The position numbers and the translations under genes were made by a program. Shown here piece by piece: positions 1 through 8,060 of a DNA stretch of 45,300 bases; the stretch's first letter is position 1; the number at the start of each line of letters is the position of its first letter. Source of the DNA: Asaia bogorensis (GTDB taxonomy: Bacteria > Pseudomonadota > Alphaproteobacteria > Acetobacterales > Acetobacteraceae); NCBI GenBank assembly GCA_945888575.1, contig CAMDAM010000002.1, positions 1 through 45,300 on the forward strand, read 5' to 3'. The notes beneath the pieces are model-generated. The model saw nothing but the letters and a program-made list of their open reading frames with translations, had not been told where the DNA came from and ran no database searches.

Positions 1-8
1 ATCCGAGC

Positions 9-629
9 ATGTCCCCGGCACGAACCTTTCCAGCCGTCGCATTCGCCTGCCTGGCGCTTGCCACCGCCTCCCCCGCCCGCGCCGCCTTCATCGCAACCAT
101 CACGGAAGTCGGCGCAGACGTCGTCCTCTCCGGTTCCGGCACCATCAACCTCGCCGGCCTCTCCAAGGTCCTCGGCGGCCACTCCGTCCGCCCCGGCGCC
201 TTGGGCCCGAACGCCGGCATCCTGCTGATGGGCGCACCCGGGGCTGAGTCCATCGACGCCGCCTATACCGGCTTCACCGCCCCGGCCGCCTTCGGCACCA
301 CCAGCGGGCCCTTCTTTCCCACCAGCGGCAGCGGCACCAAGTTCGGCTTCGGGCCCGATTCGGGCCCGATCCGATTCGAACTGGATGAAGGCCTCAGCAA
401 CGTCCTGATCTCCAGCACCAGCACCTTTGCCGGCCAAACCCTGGACAGCCTCGGCCTCACCCTCGGCACCTATGTCTGGTCCTGGGGCGCCGGCCCCACC
501 GCCGACACGTTCACCCTCAACATCACCGATACCCCCCCCAGCTCCTCCACCCCGGAACCCGCCAGCCTCGCCCTCCTCGCTGCCGGCCTCGCCGGCCTCA
601 CCCTCCAGCGCCGCCGCAAACAGGCCTGA
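9..629 (+). CDS. PEP-CTERM sorting domain protein, exported
   Basis: This 206-residue protein has an N-terminal Sec signal peptide (hydrophobic run to about residue 25, ending SPARA-AF). Its C-terminus is a classic PEP-CTERM tail: PEP at residues 182-184, a hydrophobic span (LALLAAGLAGL) and a basic end (RRRKQA). In this family the tail is recognised by an exosortase, and the protein is delivered to the cell surface or exopolysaccharide matrix. The middle is Gly/Ser/Thr-rich with no catalytic motif I recognise. The ATG lies 8 bases from the window edge, so no ribosome binding site can be judged. No exosortase gene is in the window. The sorting signal is clear; the function of the body is unknown. 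Confidence 0.85.
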   Translation: MSPARTFPAVAFACLALATASPARAAFIATITEVGADVVLSGSGTINLAGLSKVLGGHSVRPGALGPNAGILLMGAPGAESIDAAYTGFTAPAAFGTTSGPFFPTSGSGTKFGFGPDSGPIRFELDEGLSNVLISSTSTFAGQTLDSLGLTLGTYVWSWGAGPTADTFTLNITDTPPSSSTPEPASLALLAAGLAGLTLQRRRKQA

Positions 630-645
630 GCCCCCCACCGGCCCT

Positions 646-663
646 CCCCCGCCAGCGCGGGGG
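646..663 (+). terminator. GC hairpin after the PEP-CTERM gene, weak terminator candidate
   Basis: CCCCCGC and GCGGGGG form a perfect 7-bp stem with a CAGC loop, 17 bases after the stop. No T-run follows; the next AT-rich stretch (AAAATATTTT) lies about 15 bases downstream. It may end transcription or may only be a stable 3' end. Confidence 0.35.
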
Positions 664-715
664 GGGCAGCCATCGAACAAAATATTTTCTAACTAACTCT
701 TGCGCCGGCCAACGA

Positions 716-740
716 CATGGGATAACTTCCCCATCCCATG
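716..740 (+). promoter_or_regulatory. Inverted repeat overlapping a start codon
   Basis: CATGGGAT (716-723) and ATCCCATG (733-740) are perfect 8-base arms around a 9-base spacer. The right arm contains the ATG of the next gene. It could be an operator or an RNA hairpin that occludes initiation. No clear Shine-Dalgarno sequence precedes this ATG, which fits an unusual initiation region. Confidence 0.35.
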
Positions 741-1364
741 TCACACCCCTCCGCACAGGCCCCGTACGATCTGCCGCCCCACCCCCTCCGCCAGCTCGCA
801 CTCGTACTGGGTCTCGCTTTCTGGTCCCTGCTCCAGGCCGCCGCCCGCCACGAACCCCGCCTCGCCCCCTACCTCCCCCTGGCCCTGCGCCGCCTCATGC
901 GCGCCCGCGCCCGCCTGCTCGCCATCCTCACCGCCCTGGCCGACGGCACCTGGCGCACCCCGCGCCACCGCACCCCCGCCCCCCGCCAGCGCCCCGCCAC
1001 CCCCACGCCCTATCTCCCCCGCCGCCACGGCTGGCTCGGCGCCGTCACCGATCACCACGTCCGCGGCCACGCCGCCCAACTCACCACCCTCCTCAACGAC
1101 CCCGCCACCACGCGCATCCTCGCCACAGCTCCCCCCTGCGCCCGCGCCGCCGCCATCCGCACCCTGCGCGGCCCCGCCCGCCTCCTCGCCCTCGATCTCC
1201 CCGATATCCTCCAACTCCCCGGCCCCCGGCGCCCGCCCCGCATCCGCAAGCCGCGCCCCAGGCCGGAACGCCCCCAAGGCGTCCTCCCCACCGACCGCCC
1301 CATCCCCCGCAACGTCCTCGCCTTCGCCCGCTACAACCGCCGAAGATTCGGCAAGGGCGCCTAG
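738..1364 (+). CDS. Basic Arg/Pro-rich hypothetical protein
   Basis: This 208-residue protein is of unrecognised family. It has one hydrophobic stretch near residues 18-36 (ALVLGLAFW), possibly a membrane anchor. A long Arg/Pro-rich body follows, with a basic tail (KPRPRPERP, NRRRFGKGA). The reading frame is open throughout with the strong third-position GC bias of its neighbours, which supports coding. The start is the first ATG after an in-frame stop at 723; its ribosome binding site is poor, and the ATG sits in an inverted repeat. It stands alone between the PEP-CTERM gene and the CoA-transferase gene. No function can be assigned. Confidence 0.6.
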   Translation: MSHPSAQAPYDLPPHPLRQLALVLGLAFWSLLQAAARHEPRLAPYLPLALRRLMRARARLLAILTALADGTWRTPRHRTPAPRQRPATPTPYLPRRHGWLGAVTDHHVRGHAAQLTTLLNDPATTRILATAPPCARAAAIRTLRGPARLLALDLPDILQLPGPRRPPRIRKPRPRPERPQGVLPTDRPIPRNVLAFARYNRRRFGKGA

Positions 1365-1468
1365 CCCCCCACCCACGCCCAATTCGTTCCGTCATCGGAA
1401 TTTTCTTCCCACCTTCCCTTTCCCCCCGCCCCTGCTACCGTTCCCCAAAGCAAAGGGGGAAACCAAGC

Positions 1469-2653
1469 ATGAGCACTACCCAGGGCCGCCCACTCCACGG
1501 GCTGCGCGTCATCGACATGGCCACCACCATCGCCGGCCCCTATTGCGCCCGCCTCCTCGCCGATGCCGGCGCCGACGTCATCAAGATCGAGGCCCCCGAA
1601 GGCGAGCTCACCCGCACCCGCCCCCCCATCCGCGAGGGCGCCAGCACCTCCTATGGCGGCCTCAACGCCGGCAAGCGCAGCCTCGTGCTCGATCTCAAGC
1701 AGGAAGCCGCCGTCAACGTGGTCCGCCGCCTCGCCGCCAGCGCCGATATCCTGGTGGAAAATTTCCGCCCGGGCGTCATGCAGCGCTTCGGCCTCAGTGC
1801 CCAAAGCCTGCTCGAAGCCAATCCCCGCCTGATCTACTGCGCCATCTCCGGCTTCGGCCAAACCGGCCCCTCCTCGGGCCTGGCCGCCTACGCCCCGGCC
1901 ATCCACGCCAGCTCCGGCTTCGATCTCGCCCACATGGCCTACCAGCCCGGCCGAACCATGCCGGATTTCTGCGGCATCTACATCGCGGATGTCCTCAGCG
2001 GCACCTACGCCTTCGGCGCCATCGCCACCGCCCTCCACCAGCGCAACGCCACCGGCAAAGGCCAGGTGGTCGACGTCTCGATGCTCGAAGCCATGCTCAA
2101 CCTCACCTTGGGCGAGGTCCAGGGCACCCAGTTCACCCTGCCCCCACCCCCGCCCCGCCACATGTTCGGACCCGTGGCCACGAAAGACGGCTACGTCCTC
2201 CCCGCCATCGCCAGCGAACGCACCTTCCAGAACACGGCAAAGGCCGCCAACCGGCTGGACTGGATCACCGACCCCCGCTTCGAAAAATACCCCGACCGCC
2301 GCAACAACTGGGCCGTCCTGATGGAAGAGATGGAAGCCTGGTCCCGCACCCTCCCCACCAAGGAGGTCGAGTCCGCCTTCATGCAGGCCGGCGTCCCCTG
2401 CTCCGCCTACCGCACCGTGGCCGAAGCCCTGGCCGATCCCCAGCTCGCCCACCGCCAGGCCCTCGCCGAAGTCCACGACAGCGCCGGCACCTTCAAGGTC
2501 ATGAACGCCCCCTTCCGCCTCTCCGGCGGACCCACCACCGTGCGGGATTTCGCCGCCTCCCTCGGCCAGCACACCCAGCAGATCCTCGCCGAAGCCGGAT
2601 ACTCCGCCGCGGAGATCGCCGCCCTCGCCGCCTCCGGCGCCATCAACAAGTAA
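1469..2653 (+). CDS. CaiB/BaiF family (class III) CoA-transferase
   Basis: This 394-residue cytoplasmic enzyme is full length for the family. It has the N-terminal signature GLRVIDMATTIAGPYCARLLA (residues 11-31), followed by ADAGADVIKIE and the NAGKRSLVLDLK segment. It also has ENFRPGVMQRFGL and YCAISGFGQTGP. Asp174 in the IADVLSG segment aligns by position with the catalytic aspartate of formyl-CoA transferase. Members move CoA between carboxylic acids through an aspartyl-CoA thioester intermediate. The substrate cannot be read from sequence. A strong AAGGGGGA ribosome binding site lies just upstream of the ATG. The gene sits directly before the peptide-type ABC operon, separated by 193 bases, and may or may not be functionally linked to it. 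Confidence 0.92.
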   Translation: MSTTQGRPLHGLRVIDMATTIAGPYCARLLADAGADVIKIEAPEGELTRTRPPIREGASTSYGGLNAGKRSLVLDLKQEAAVNVVRRLAASADILVENFRPGVMQRFGLSAQSLLEANPRLIYCAISGFGQTGPSSGLAAYAPAIHASSGFDLAHMAYQPGRTMPDFCGIYIADVLSGTYAFGAIATALHQRNATGKGQVVDVSMLEAMLNLTLGEVQGTQFTLPPPPPRHMFGPVATKDGYVLPAIASERTFQNTAKAANRLDWITDPRFEKYPDRRNNWAVLMEEMEAWSRTLPTKEVESAFMQAGVPCSAYRTVAEALADPQLAHRQALAEVHDSAGTFKVMNAPFRLSGGPTTVRDFAASLGQHTQQILAEAGYSAAEIAALAASGAINK

Positions 2654-2664
2654 CGTTCCGCTGT

Positions 2665-2678
2665 ACGAATTGCGTTGA
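2665..2678 (+). promoter_or_regulatory. 14-base motif shared with the LysR/DUF1127 intergenic region
   Basis: ACGAATTGCGTTGA occurs here, upstream of the ABC operon, and again exactly on the minus strand at 41100-41113 next to the LysR gene. The motif is AT-rich for this genome. It could be a shared regulator site or coincidence. Confidence 0.25.
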
Positions 2679-2693
2679 GTTTCCCCGAAGAAC

Positions 2694-2831
2694 TCTGCCA
2701 GATATGCGCTAGCTGCAAAGCTATGGCCGCGGCGTAAGCCCGGCCAAAGGCAGAACGACACCCCATCAGGGGTGCGAACGGGGGGATACGGGGCGCCGGA
2801 ACCATGCCGGACCGCCAACGCTCCTCCGTTG
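2694..2831 (+). promoter_or_regulatory. Structured 5' leader of the peptide-type ABC operon, candidate cis-regulatory RNA
   Basis: Pairing found by eye: TCTGCC (2694-2699) with GGCAGA (2749-2754) closes a junction. The junction holds hairpin TAGCT-GCAA-AGCTA (2710-2723, GNRA-type loop) and hairpin GGCCG/CGGCC (2725-2745). A separate hairpin CACCCC-ATCA-GGGGTG (2759-2774) follows. A CAACG/CGTTG hairpin (2816-2831) then presents CTCCTC in its loop, which can pair with the GGGAGGA ribosome binding site at 2838-2843. This is a three-way junction plus an anti-Shine-Dalgarno element. I do not recognise a known riboswitch class. The structure is inferred by hand, without a folding calculation. Confidence 0.35.
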
Positions 2832-2846
2832 TCCAAGGGAGGAAGC

Positions 2847-3785
2847 ATGGGCCGGCAAATCGTCCATCGACTCGTCATCTCGCTGCCGGCGCTGATCGGC
2901 GTCCTGTTCCTGTGCTTCGTGATGATGCAGGTGGCCCCAGCCGACCCCGCCCAGATCATCGCCGGCCCCGACGCCAAGCAGGAAACCATCGACGCAATCC
3001 GCCTGGAGCTCGGGCTGGACCGGCCGGTCATCGTCCAGTTCATCGAATACATCGGCCGCGTGATCCAGGGCGACCTCGGCCGCTCCATCATCTCCAACAA
3101 GGCCGTCAGCGAGGAGCTGGCCCAAACCATCGGGCCAACGCTGGAACTGATGATCGGCGGCCTCGCCATGGCGATCCCCCTCGGCATCATGCTCGGCACC
3201 TTCGCCGCGGTGAAGCGCGGCACGCTGATCGATCGCGCCATCATGGCGATCTCGGTCGCCGGCGTGTCGATGCCGATCTTCTTCATCGGCCTGTTGCTGA
3301 TCCAGTATGTCGGCTTCAAATGGGACCTGCTCCCGTTCACCGGCCGCAACGGCCCGTTCTGGGACGGTGGGCTGTCCAGCATGGTCCTGCCCTGCCTCAC
3401 GCTCGGCAGCGTACTCATCGGCCCGATCGCCCGCCTCACCCGCACCGCGGTGCTGGAGGTACTGGGCGCCGATTTCGTCCGCACCGCCCGCGCCAAGGGC
3501 CTGCGCGAACGCACGGTCATCATCGGCCACGCCCTGCGCAACGCGCTGATCCCCGTGGTCACGCTGATCGGCCTCCAGGCCGCCTACCTGCTGGGCGGCG
3601 CGGTGGTCACCGAAACGATGTTCAGCTGGCCTGGCGTCGGCAGGCTGGCCGTGGGCGCCATCATCTCCAGCGACTTCCCCACGGCCCAAGGCGCGATCAT
3701 GATCCTCGCGCTCGCCTTCCTGCTGATCAACCTGCTCGTGGACGTGTTCTACGTCTATCTCGACCCGAGGATGCAGCGCGGATGA
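2847..3785 (+). CDS. Peptide/nickel-type ABC transporter permease (DppB-like)
   Basis: This 312-residue inner-membrane protein has about six transmembrane segments. The first spans residues 9-29 and is followed by a periplasmic stretch with the family motif QGDLGRSI (74-81). The cytoplasmic coupling loop DFVRTARAKGLRE (209-221), with HALRNALIPVVT after it, contacts the ATPase in this family. FSWPGVGRL and YVYLDPRMQRG close the protein. The frame is open further upstream, but the ATG at 2847 is chosen because AAGGGAGGA sits just before it and the first membrane segment begins at once. It forms a heterodimeric channel with the next gene, whose ATG overlaps this stop (ATGA). The likely substrates are oligopeptides or related small solutes; specificity is unproven. 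Confidence 0.93.
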   Translation: MGRQIVHRLVISLPALIGVLFLCFVMMQVAPADPAQIIAGPDAKQETIDAIRLELGLDRPVIVQFIEYIGRVIQGDLGRSIISNKAVSEELAQTIGPTLELMIGGLAMAIPLGIMLGTFAAVKRGTLIDRAIMAISVAGVSMPIFFIGLLLIQYVGFKWDLLPFTGRNGPFWDGGLSSMVLPCLTLGSVLIGPIARLTRTAVLEVLGADFVRTARAKGLRERTVIIGHALRNALIPVVTLIGLQAAYLLGGAVVTETMFSWPGVGRLAVGAIISSDFPTAQGAIMILALAFLLINLLVDVFYVYLDPRMQRG

Positions 3786-4669
3786 GCACCACCATCAACG
3801 CGGCCCCGGCAGCACCGGCCGCCGCCTCATCCGAGATGTCCCGCCCCTCGGTCCTACACCGTATCATGCGGGACAGGGTGGCCGGCGCCGCCGCGACCAT
3901 CCTCACCGTCGTGGTCGTGGCAGCACTCTTCGCCGAATGGATCGCGCCCTACGACCCCTACGCCATCAACCTGCTGAACGTCATGGCCCCGCCCGGCGGC
4001 GACAACCTCCTGGGCACAGACAGCAACGGCCGCGACATCCTCAGCCGCCTGATCTACGGCACGCGCAACACCCTCATGCTCGGCCTGGTCGGCGTCATCT
4101 TCGGCGGCCTGCTCGGCGGCCTGCTCGGCATCCTGGCCGCGTTCTACAAGCGGCTGGATGGCTGGATCATGCGCCTGGTGGATATACTGCTCGCCTTCCC
4201 CGCCATCCTGATCGGCCTCGCCGTGGCTGCCATCGCCGGCGCCGGCATGACCGCGGTGCTGATCGCCCTCGTCGTCGCCACGATCCCAGACGTCGCCCGC
4301 GTCGCCCGCGGTGCCGCCATCGGCGTGATGGAGCAGGAATTCATGGAGGCCGGCCGCGCGCTCGGCGTGTCCGACTACACCCTGATCTGGCGCTACCTCA
4401 CGCTGAACTGCATCTCCACCATCTTCGTCTTCCTCACCCTGCGCTTCGGCCAGATCATCCTGATCGGCTCGGCCCTGTCCTTCCTCGGCATGGGCGCCCA
4501 GCCCCCCACCGCCGAGCTGGGCATGATGGCCGCCCAGGGCCGCGACTTCCTGTTCATGGCCCCGCACATCGCGACAGTGCCGAGCCTCGCCATCTTCGTG
4601 ATCGTGCTCTGCGCCAACCTCCTCGGCGACGCGATCCGCGACGTGCTCGACCCCCGCCTGCAGCAATAG
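3782..4669 (+). CDS. Peptide/nickel-type ABC transporter permease (DppC-like)
   Basis: This 295-residue partner permease starts inside the stop codon of the previous gene, indicating translational coupling. The family landmarks are present: the N-terminal cytoplasmic tail; a first membrane segment (about 36-52); WIAPYDPYAIN; LLGTDSNGRDILSRL (76-90); the coupling loop EFMEAGRALGVSDYTLIWR (186-204); ALSFLGMGAQPP; and the C-terminal end GDAIRDVLDPRLQQ. In the DppC/OppC family this subunit pairs with the DppB-type subunit and receives substrate from a periplasmic binding protein. The first of three binding-protein genes starts 23 bases downstream. Confidence 0.93.
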   Translation: MSTTINAAPAAPAAASSEMSRPSVLHRIMRDRVAGAAATILTVVVVAALFAEWIAPYDPYAINLLNVMAPPGGDNLLGTDSNGRDILSRLIYGTRNTLMLGLVGVIFGGLLGGLLGILAAFYKRLDGWIMRLVDILLAFPAILIGLAVAAIAGAGMTAVLIALVVATIPDVARVARGAAIGVMEQEFMEAGRALGVSDYTLIWRYLTLNCISTIFVFLTLRFGQIILIGSALSFLGMGAQPPTAELGMMAAQGRDFLFMAPHIATVPSLAIFVIVLCANLLGDAIRDVLDPRLQQ

Positions 4670-4692
4670 CCCCACCGACGGAGACGCCACCG

Positions 4693-6264
4693 ATGACGCC
4701 CCGCCGCCTCGCTGCCCTTTCCATTCTCGCAACGCTCCTCGCCACCCCGGCCGCGGCGCAGACGCTCACGATCATCCGCAACATCGATGCACCGAACTAC
4801 GACGGCGTGCGCACCACCGCCGGCGCCACTGGCGAGGTGCTGTTCAAGACCGGCGATACGCTGGTGGCGCTGGACTACGACCTCAAGACCATCCGCCCCT
4901 CGCTGGCAAACTCCTGGGAGGTGAGTGCGGACGGCACCACCTACACCTTCAAGCTGCGCGACGACGTCACCTTCTGCTCCGGCAAGAAATTCACCGCGGA
5001 CGACGTGGTCTATACCTTCGAGCGCGTGCTGAACAAGGAAACCCGCGCGCCCTTCATCTGGCGCATGGGCCCCGGCATCTCCGTCACCGCAAAGGACGCG
5101 ACGACGGTCGAATACAAGATGAGCAAGCCGTTCAGCGAGCTGCTGCTCAATCTTGCCAACTTCCACGCCACCATCGTCAGCAAGGACAGCGTGGAGGCGC
5201 TGGGCAAGGATTACGGCATCAAGGGCATGGACGGCACCGGCCCCTACTGCTTCCAATCCTGGGAACCGCGCAACCAAACCGTTGCCACGCGCCACGAGGC
5301 CTACAAGTGGGGCCCGCCGATCTACCAGAATCGCGGCCCCGCCAAGTTCCAGCGCGTGGTCTGGACGATCGTTCCGGAGGAAGGCGCGCGCCTGGCCACG
5401 ATGGCCTCCGGCCAGGGCGACCTCACCTACACCATGCCCGACCAGTACCTGCCGCAGCTCAGCCGCATGCCGAACATGGCCATCTACCGTCCGGAAGCGG
5501 ACCTGCAGCTGTTCTATCTCGGCTTCAAGACCACGCGGGAAAACATGGGCGACGTGCGCGTGCGCACCGCGCTGAACCTCGCGATCGACCGCAAGCAGAT
5601 CGTGGATTCCATCTACTTCGGCAACGGCATCCCGGCCGAGACCTACATCCATCCCAAGGCGCCGGACTACAACCCCGACACCTCGAAGCACCTGGGCCGC
5701 TACGATCCGGCCGAAGCCGCGCGCCTGTTGGATGAGGCCGGCTGGCGCATGGGCACCGACGGCTTCCGCTACAAGGACGGCAAGAAGCTCACGCTGCTGC
5801 TCTACGGTTTCGCCGGTGGCCGCTCGCCGAAGATCGCCGAGGCGACGCAAGGCTTCTGGCGCCGCATCGGTGTCGATCTCCAGCTGCAGATGTGGGACGG
5901 CACGATCGTCTTCTCCAAGCTGGCGACACAGGAATACGACCTCTGGTCGATCAGCTTCCCCTACTCCTCAGCCGGCGATGCGCTGCGGCTGTATTTCCAT
6001 TCCGCCAACATGCCCGCGCCCAACCGCATGAACTGGAAGGACGCGGCCACCGATGCGGCACTCGACCGCGGTGTGGCAGCACTCGATGACGCCACCCGCT
6101 TCAAGGCCTTCGCCGAGGTGCAGGACATCGTGCACAGGAACGCGCTCTGGGTGCCGCTGGTGCACCAGGGCCTGGCGCTGGTGGCCAACAAGCGCATCAA
6201 GAACGTGCGCGCCCACCACGTGTATGGCTCGCTGACCTACAAGGGCCTGGACTACGCGCCCTGA
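4693..6264 (+). CDS. ABC transporter substrate-binding protein, family 5 (first of three)
   Basis: This 523-residue periplasmic protein has a signal peptide ending TPAAAQ near residue 23. The family 5 (SBP_bac_5) landmarks are clear: [53 protein letters not shown], and RTALNLAIDRKQIVD. It binds the transported solute and hands it to the permease pair encoded just upstream. It is paralogous to the next two genes but clearly the most divergent: it has NIDAPNYDGVRTT where the others have DAPTFDAHRTT or [11 protein letters not shown], and a different middle section. The ligand is not readable; peptides, opines or glycosides are all possible in this family. Confidence 0.92.
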   Translation: MTPRRLAALSILATLLATPAAAQTLTIIRNIDAPNYDGVRTTAGATGEVLFKTGDTLVALDYDLKTIRPSLANSWEVSADGTTYTFKLRDDVTFCSGKKFTADDVVYTFERVLNKETRAPFIWRMGPGISVTAKDATTVEYKMSKPFSELLLNLANFHATIVSKDSVEALGKDYGIKGMDGTGPYCFQSWEPRNQTVATRHEAYKWGPPIYQNRGPAKFQRVVWTIVPEEGARLATMASGQGDLTYTMPDQYLPQLSRMPNMAIYRPEADLQLFYLGFKTTRENMGDVRVRTALNLAIDRKQIVDSIYFGNGIPAETYIHPKAPDYNPDTSKHLGRYDPAEAARLLDEAGWRMGTDGFRYKDGKKLTLLLYGFAGGRSPKIAEATQGFWRRIGVDLQLQMWDGTIVFSKLATQEYDLWSISFPYSSAGDALRLYFHSANMPAPNRMNWKDAATDAALDRGVAALDDATRFKAFAEVQDIVHRNALWVPLVHQGLALVANKRIKNVRAHHVYGSLTYKGLDYAP

Positions 6265-6313
6265 CCGGCGCCCATCGAACAAGCACAGAGGCAACGACCT
6301 CAGGGAGGCAAGG

Positions 6314-7888
6314 ATGACCAAGACAAAGGGAGCATTGGCCGGGCTGGCATTGGCCGCCGCGCTGGCTGCCGCGCCCGCCGCGGCACAGACGCTGAACGTG
6401 ATGCGCGCCGGCGACGCCCCCACCTTCGATGCCCACCGCACCACCTGGTCGCCCGCCGGCGACATCATCAACATGACGCAGGACACGCTGGTGGCGCTGG
6501 ACTGGGACGGCAAGACGCCGGTACCCTACCTCGCCAAGAGCTGGGAGATCAGCCCGGACGGCCGCACCTACACCTTCAAGCTGCGCGACGATGTCTCGTT
6601 CTGTTCGGGCAAGAAATTCACCGCAGAGGATGTCGTCTACACTATTACCCGCCTCAAGAACCCTGACACCAAGGGCCCCTTCGCCTGGCGCGCCGGTGAG
6701 GTGAAATCCGTCCGCGCCATCGACGCCCATACGGTGGCCTACGAGCTGAACGCCGCGTTTTCCGACCTGCTGCTGCAGCTCAGCATGTTCACCAACGTGA
6801 TGATGAACCGCGAGAACGTGGAAGCGCTGGGCAAGGATTACGGCGTGCGCGGCCTGGACGGGACCGGCCCCTGGTGCTTCACCAACTGGCAGCCGCGCAC
6901 CGAGATCAACCTGCGCCGGCACGATGCGTACAAGTGGGGCCCGGCGATGTTTAAGAATCCCGGCCCGGTGAAGTTCGAGCGGATGCAGATCAAGATCATC
7001 CCCGAGGAATCCAGCCGCGTGGCCGCCATGATGGCCGGGCGCTTCGACTTCACCGGCGGCTTCCCCTCCAGCTTCATCCCGCAGGCGCGCGCCAATCCCA
7101 ACCTGGTTGTGACGAAGGCGGAACCGAACTTCCAGCTGCTCTACTACGGCTTCAAGATCACCCGCCCGATGGTGGCCGATGCCCGCGTGCGTGAGGCGAT
7201 GAGCATCGCCATCAACCGGGCGGAAATCGCCAAGGGCACGCTGCTGGGCAATGCCGACCCGGCCTATTCCTTCATTGATCCCGCGGCGCTGGACTACAAC
7301 CCCAAAACCGCCGGGATCGTGAAGGAAGACCTGGAACGCGCCCGCCGCCTGCTGGACGAGGCCGGCTGGAAGCCGGGGGCCGACGGGATCCGCGAGAAGG
7401 ACGGCATGAAGCTGGCGCCGCGCGTCTATGTCAGCGCCAACACCAACTCCTCCAAGGTCGCGGAGGCGATCCAGGGCTACCTGCGCAAGATCGGCGTGGA
7501 CTGGCGCATCCAGGCCTGGGACGCCACCATCGCGCCGATCAAGATGGGCGAGCAGGATTACGAGATCTGGTCAGTGACGGTGCCCTACCTCACCGCCGGC
7601 GACCTGATGAGCCTGTATTTCGACAGCCGCAACATCCCCACGCCGAACCGCATGAACTGGAAGGACGAGCAGACCGACCGCTGGCTCGCCGCCGGCAAAG
7701 CGGCGCTGACGTCCGCGGATCGGTCCCTGAATTTCGGCCTGGTGCAGGAACGCGTGATGCAGGAGCACCTATGGATCCCGGTGCTGAACATCGACATGTA
7801 CATGATCACGCACAAGCGCCTGAAAGGCGCCAAGGCCCACACGCTCTACCAGAACGTGTTCTACAAGGGGCTGGACTTGAGCTTCTGA
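6314..7888 (+). CDS. ABC transporter substrate-binding protein, family 5 (second of three)
   Basis: This 524-residue periplasmic binding protein has a signal peptide MTKTKGALAGLALAAALAAA ending APAAAQ. A GGGAGG ribosome binding site is well placed before the ATG. It shares with the third copy long stretches absent from the first copy: [10 protein letters not shown], the block [22 protein letters not shown], and the downstream [16 protein letters not shown]. This shows a later duplication between copies two and three. The function is periplasmic capture for the same permease; a second or overlapping ligand range is inferred from the divergence. A composite palindromic element starts 12 bases after its stop, so it may mark a point of reduced transcription within the operon. 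Confidence 0.92.
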   Translation: MTKTKGALAGLALAAALAAAPAAAQTLNVMRAGDAPTFDAHRTTWSPAGDIINMTQDTLVALDWDGKTPVPYLAKSWEISPDGRTYTFKLRDDVSFCSGKKFTAEDVVYTITRLKNPDTKGPFAWRAGEVKSVRAIDAHTVAYELNAAFSDLLLQLSMFTNVMMNRENVEALGKDYGVRGLDGTGPWCFTNWQPRTEINLRRHDAYKWGPAMFKNPGPVKFERMQIKIIPEESSRVAAMMAGRFDFTGGFPSSFIPQARANPNLVVTKAEPNFQLLYYGFKITRPMVADARVREAMSIAINRAEIAKGTLLGNADPAYSFIDPAALDYNPKTAGIVKEDLERARRLLDEAGWKPGADGIREKDGMKLAPRVYVSANTNSSKVAEAIQGYLRKIGVDWRIQAWDATIAPIKMGEQDYEIWSVTVPYLTAGDLMSLYFDSRNIPTPNRMNWKDEQTDRWLAAGKAALTSADRSLNFGLVQERVMQEHLWIPVLNIDMYMITHKRLKGAKAHTLYQNVFYKGLDLSF

Positions 7889-7900
7889 TACAAACAAGAG

Positions 7901-8028
7901 CAAGGAAGAATGTTCTTTTTTGAAAAAAAGAACCAAAAAACTTTTATAAATTTGCACGGCGGCTGCACAGTCCAGCGCGTGCAAATTAACAAAAGGCTTT
8001 TTGCTTCTTTTTCTTCAGAAAAAAAAGA
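7901..8028 (-). repeat. Composite palindromic element, copy A (reverse orientation)
   Basis: This AT-rich block contains three nested or adjacent inverted repeats. The first is GTTCTTTTTT/AAAAAAGAAC (7912-7933, 2-base loop). The central stem is AATTTGCACG (7949-7958) with CGTGCAAATT (7978-7987). The last is CTTCTTTTTCT/AGAAAAAAAAG (8004-8027, one mismatch). Read on the minus strand it matches copies at 34448-34571 and 41435-41560 in both flanks, while the central stem differs. It fills the 172-base gap between binding-protein genes two and three. The T-runs on both sides of a stem would fit a two-way terminator or attenuator. Confidence 0.85.
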
Positions 8029-8060
8029 CTCTTCCTTCCCTATAGGGAGAAACCCATACG

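Noticed and set aside
2675-2706. TTGAGT and GATATG as a sigma-70 promoter for the peptide ABC operon
   Set aside because: The spacing is 20 bases, outside the usual 16-18.
1361-3562. Long open frame on the minus strand (about 730 codons)
   Set aside because: It runs antisense to the CoA-transferase and DppB-type genes, has low-complexity Gly/Ala/Val-rich translation and no domain. It is a by-product of high GC.
7769-7984. Small frames through the palindromic elements giving FFFKK- or EEKEAK-type peptides (also near 34490 and 41485)
   Set aside because: They are translations of A- and T-runs in the repeat elements, are inconsistent between copies and lack ribosome binding sites.
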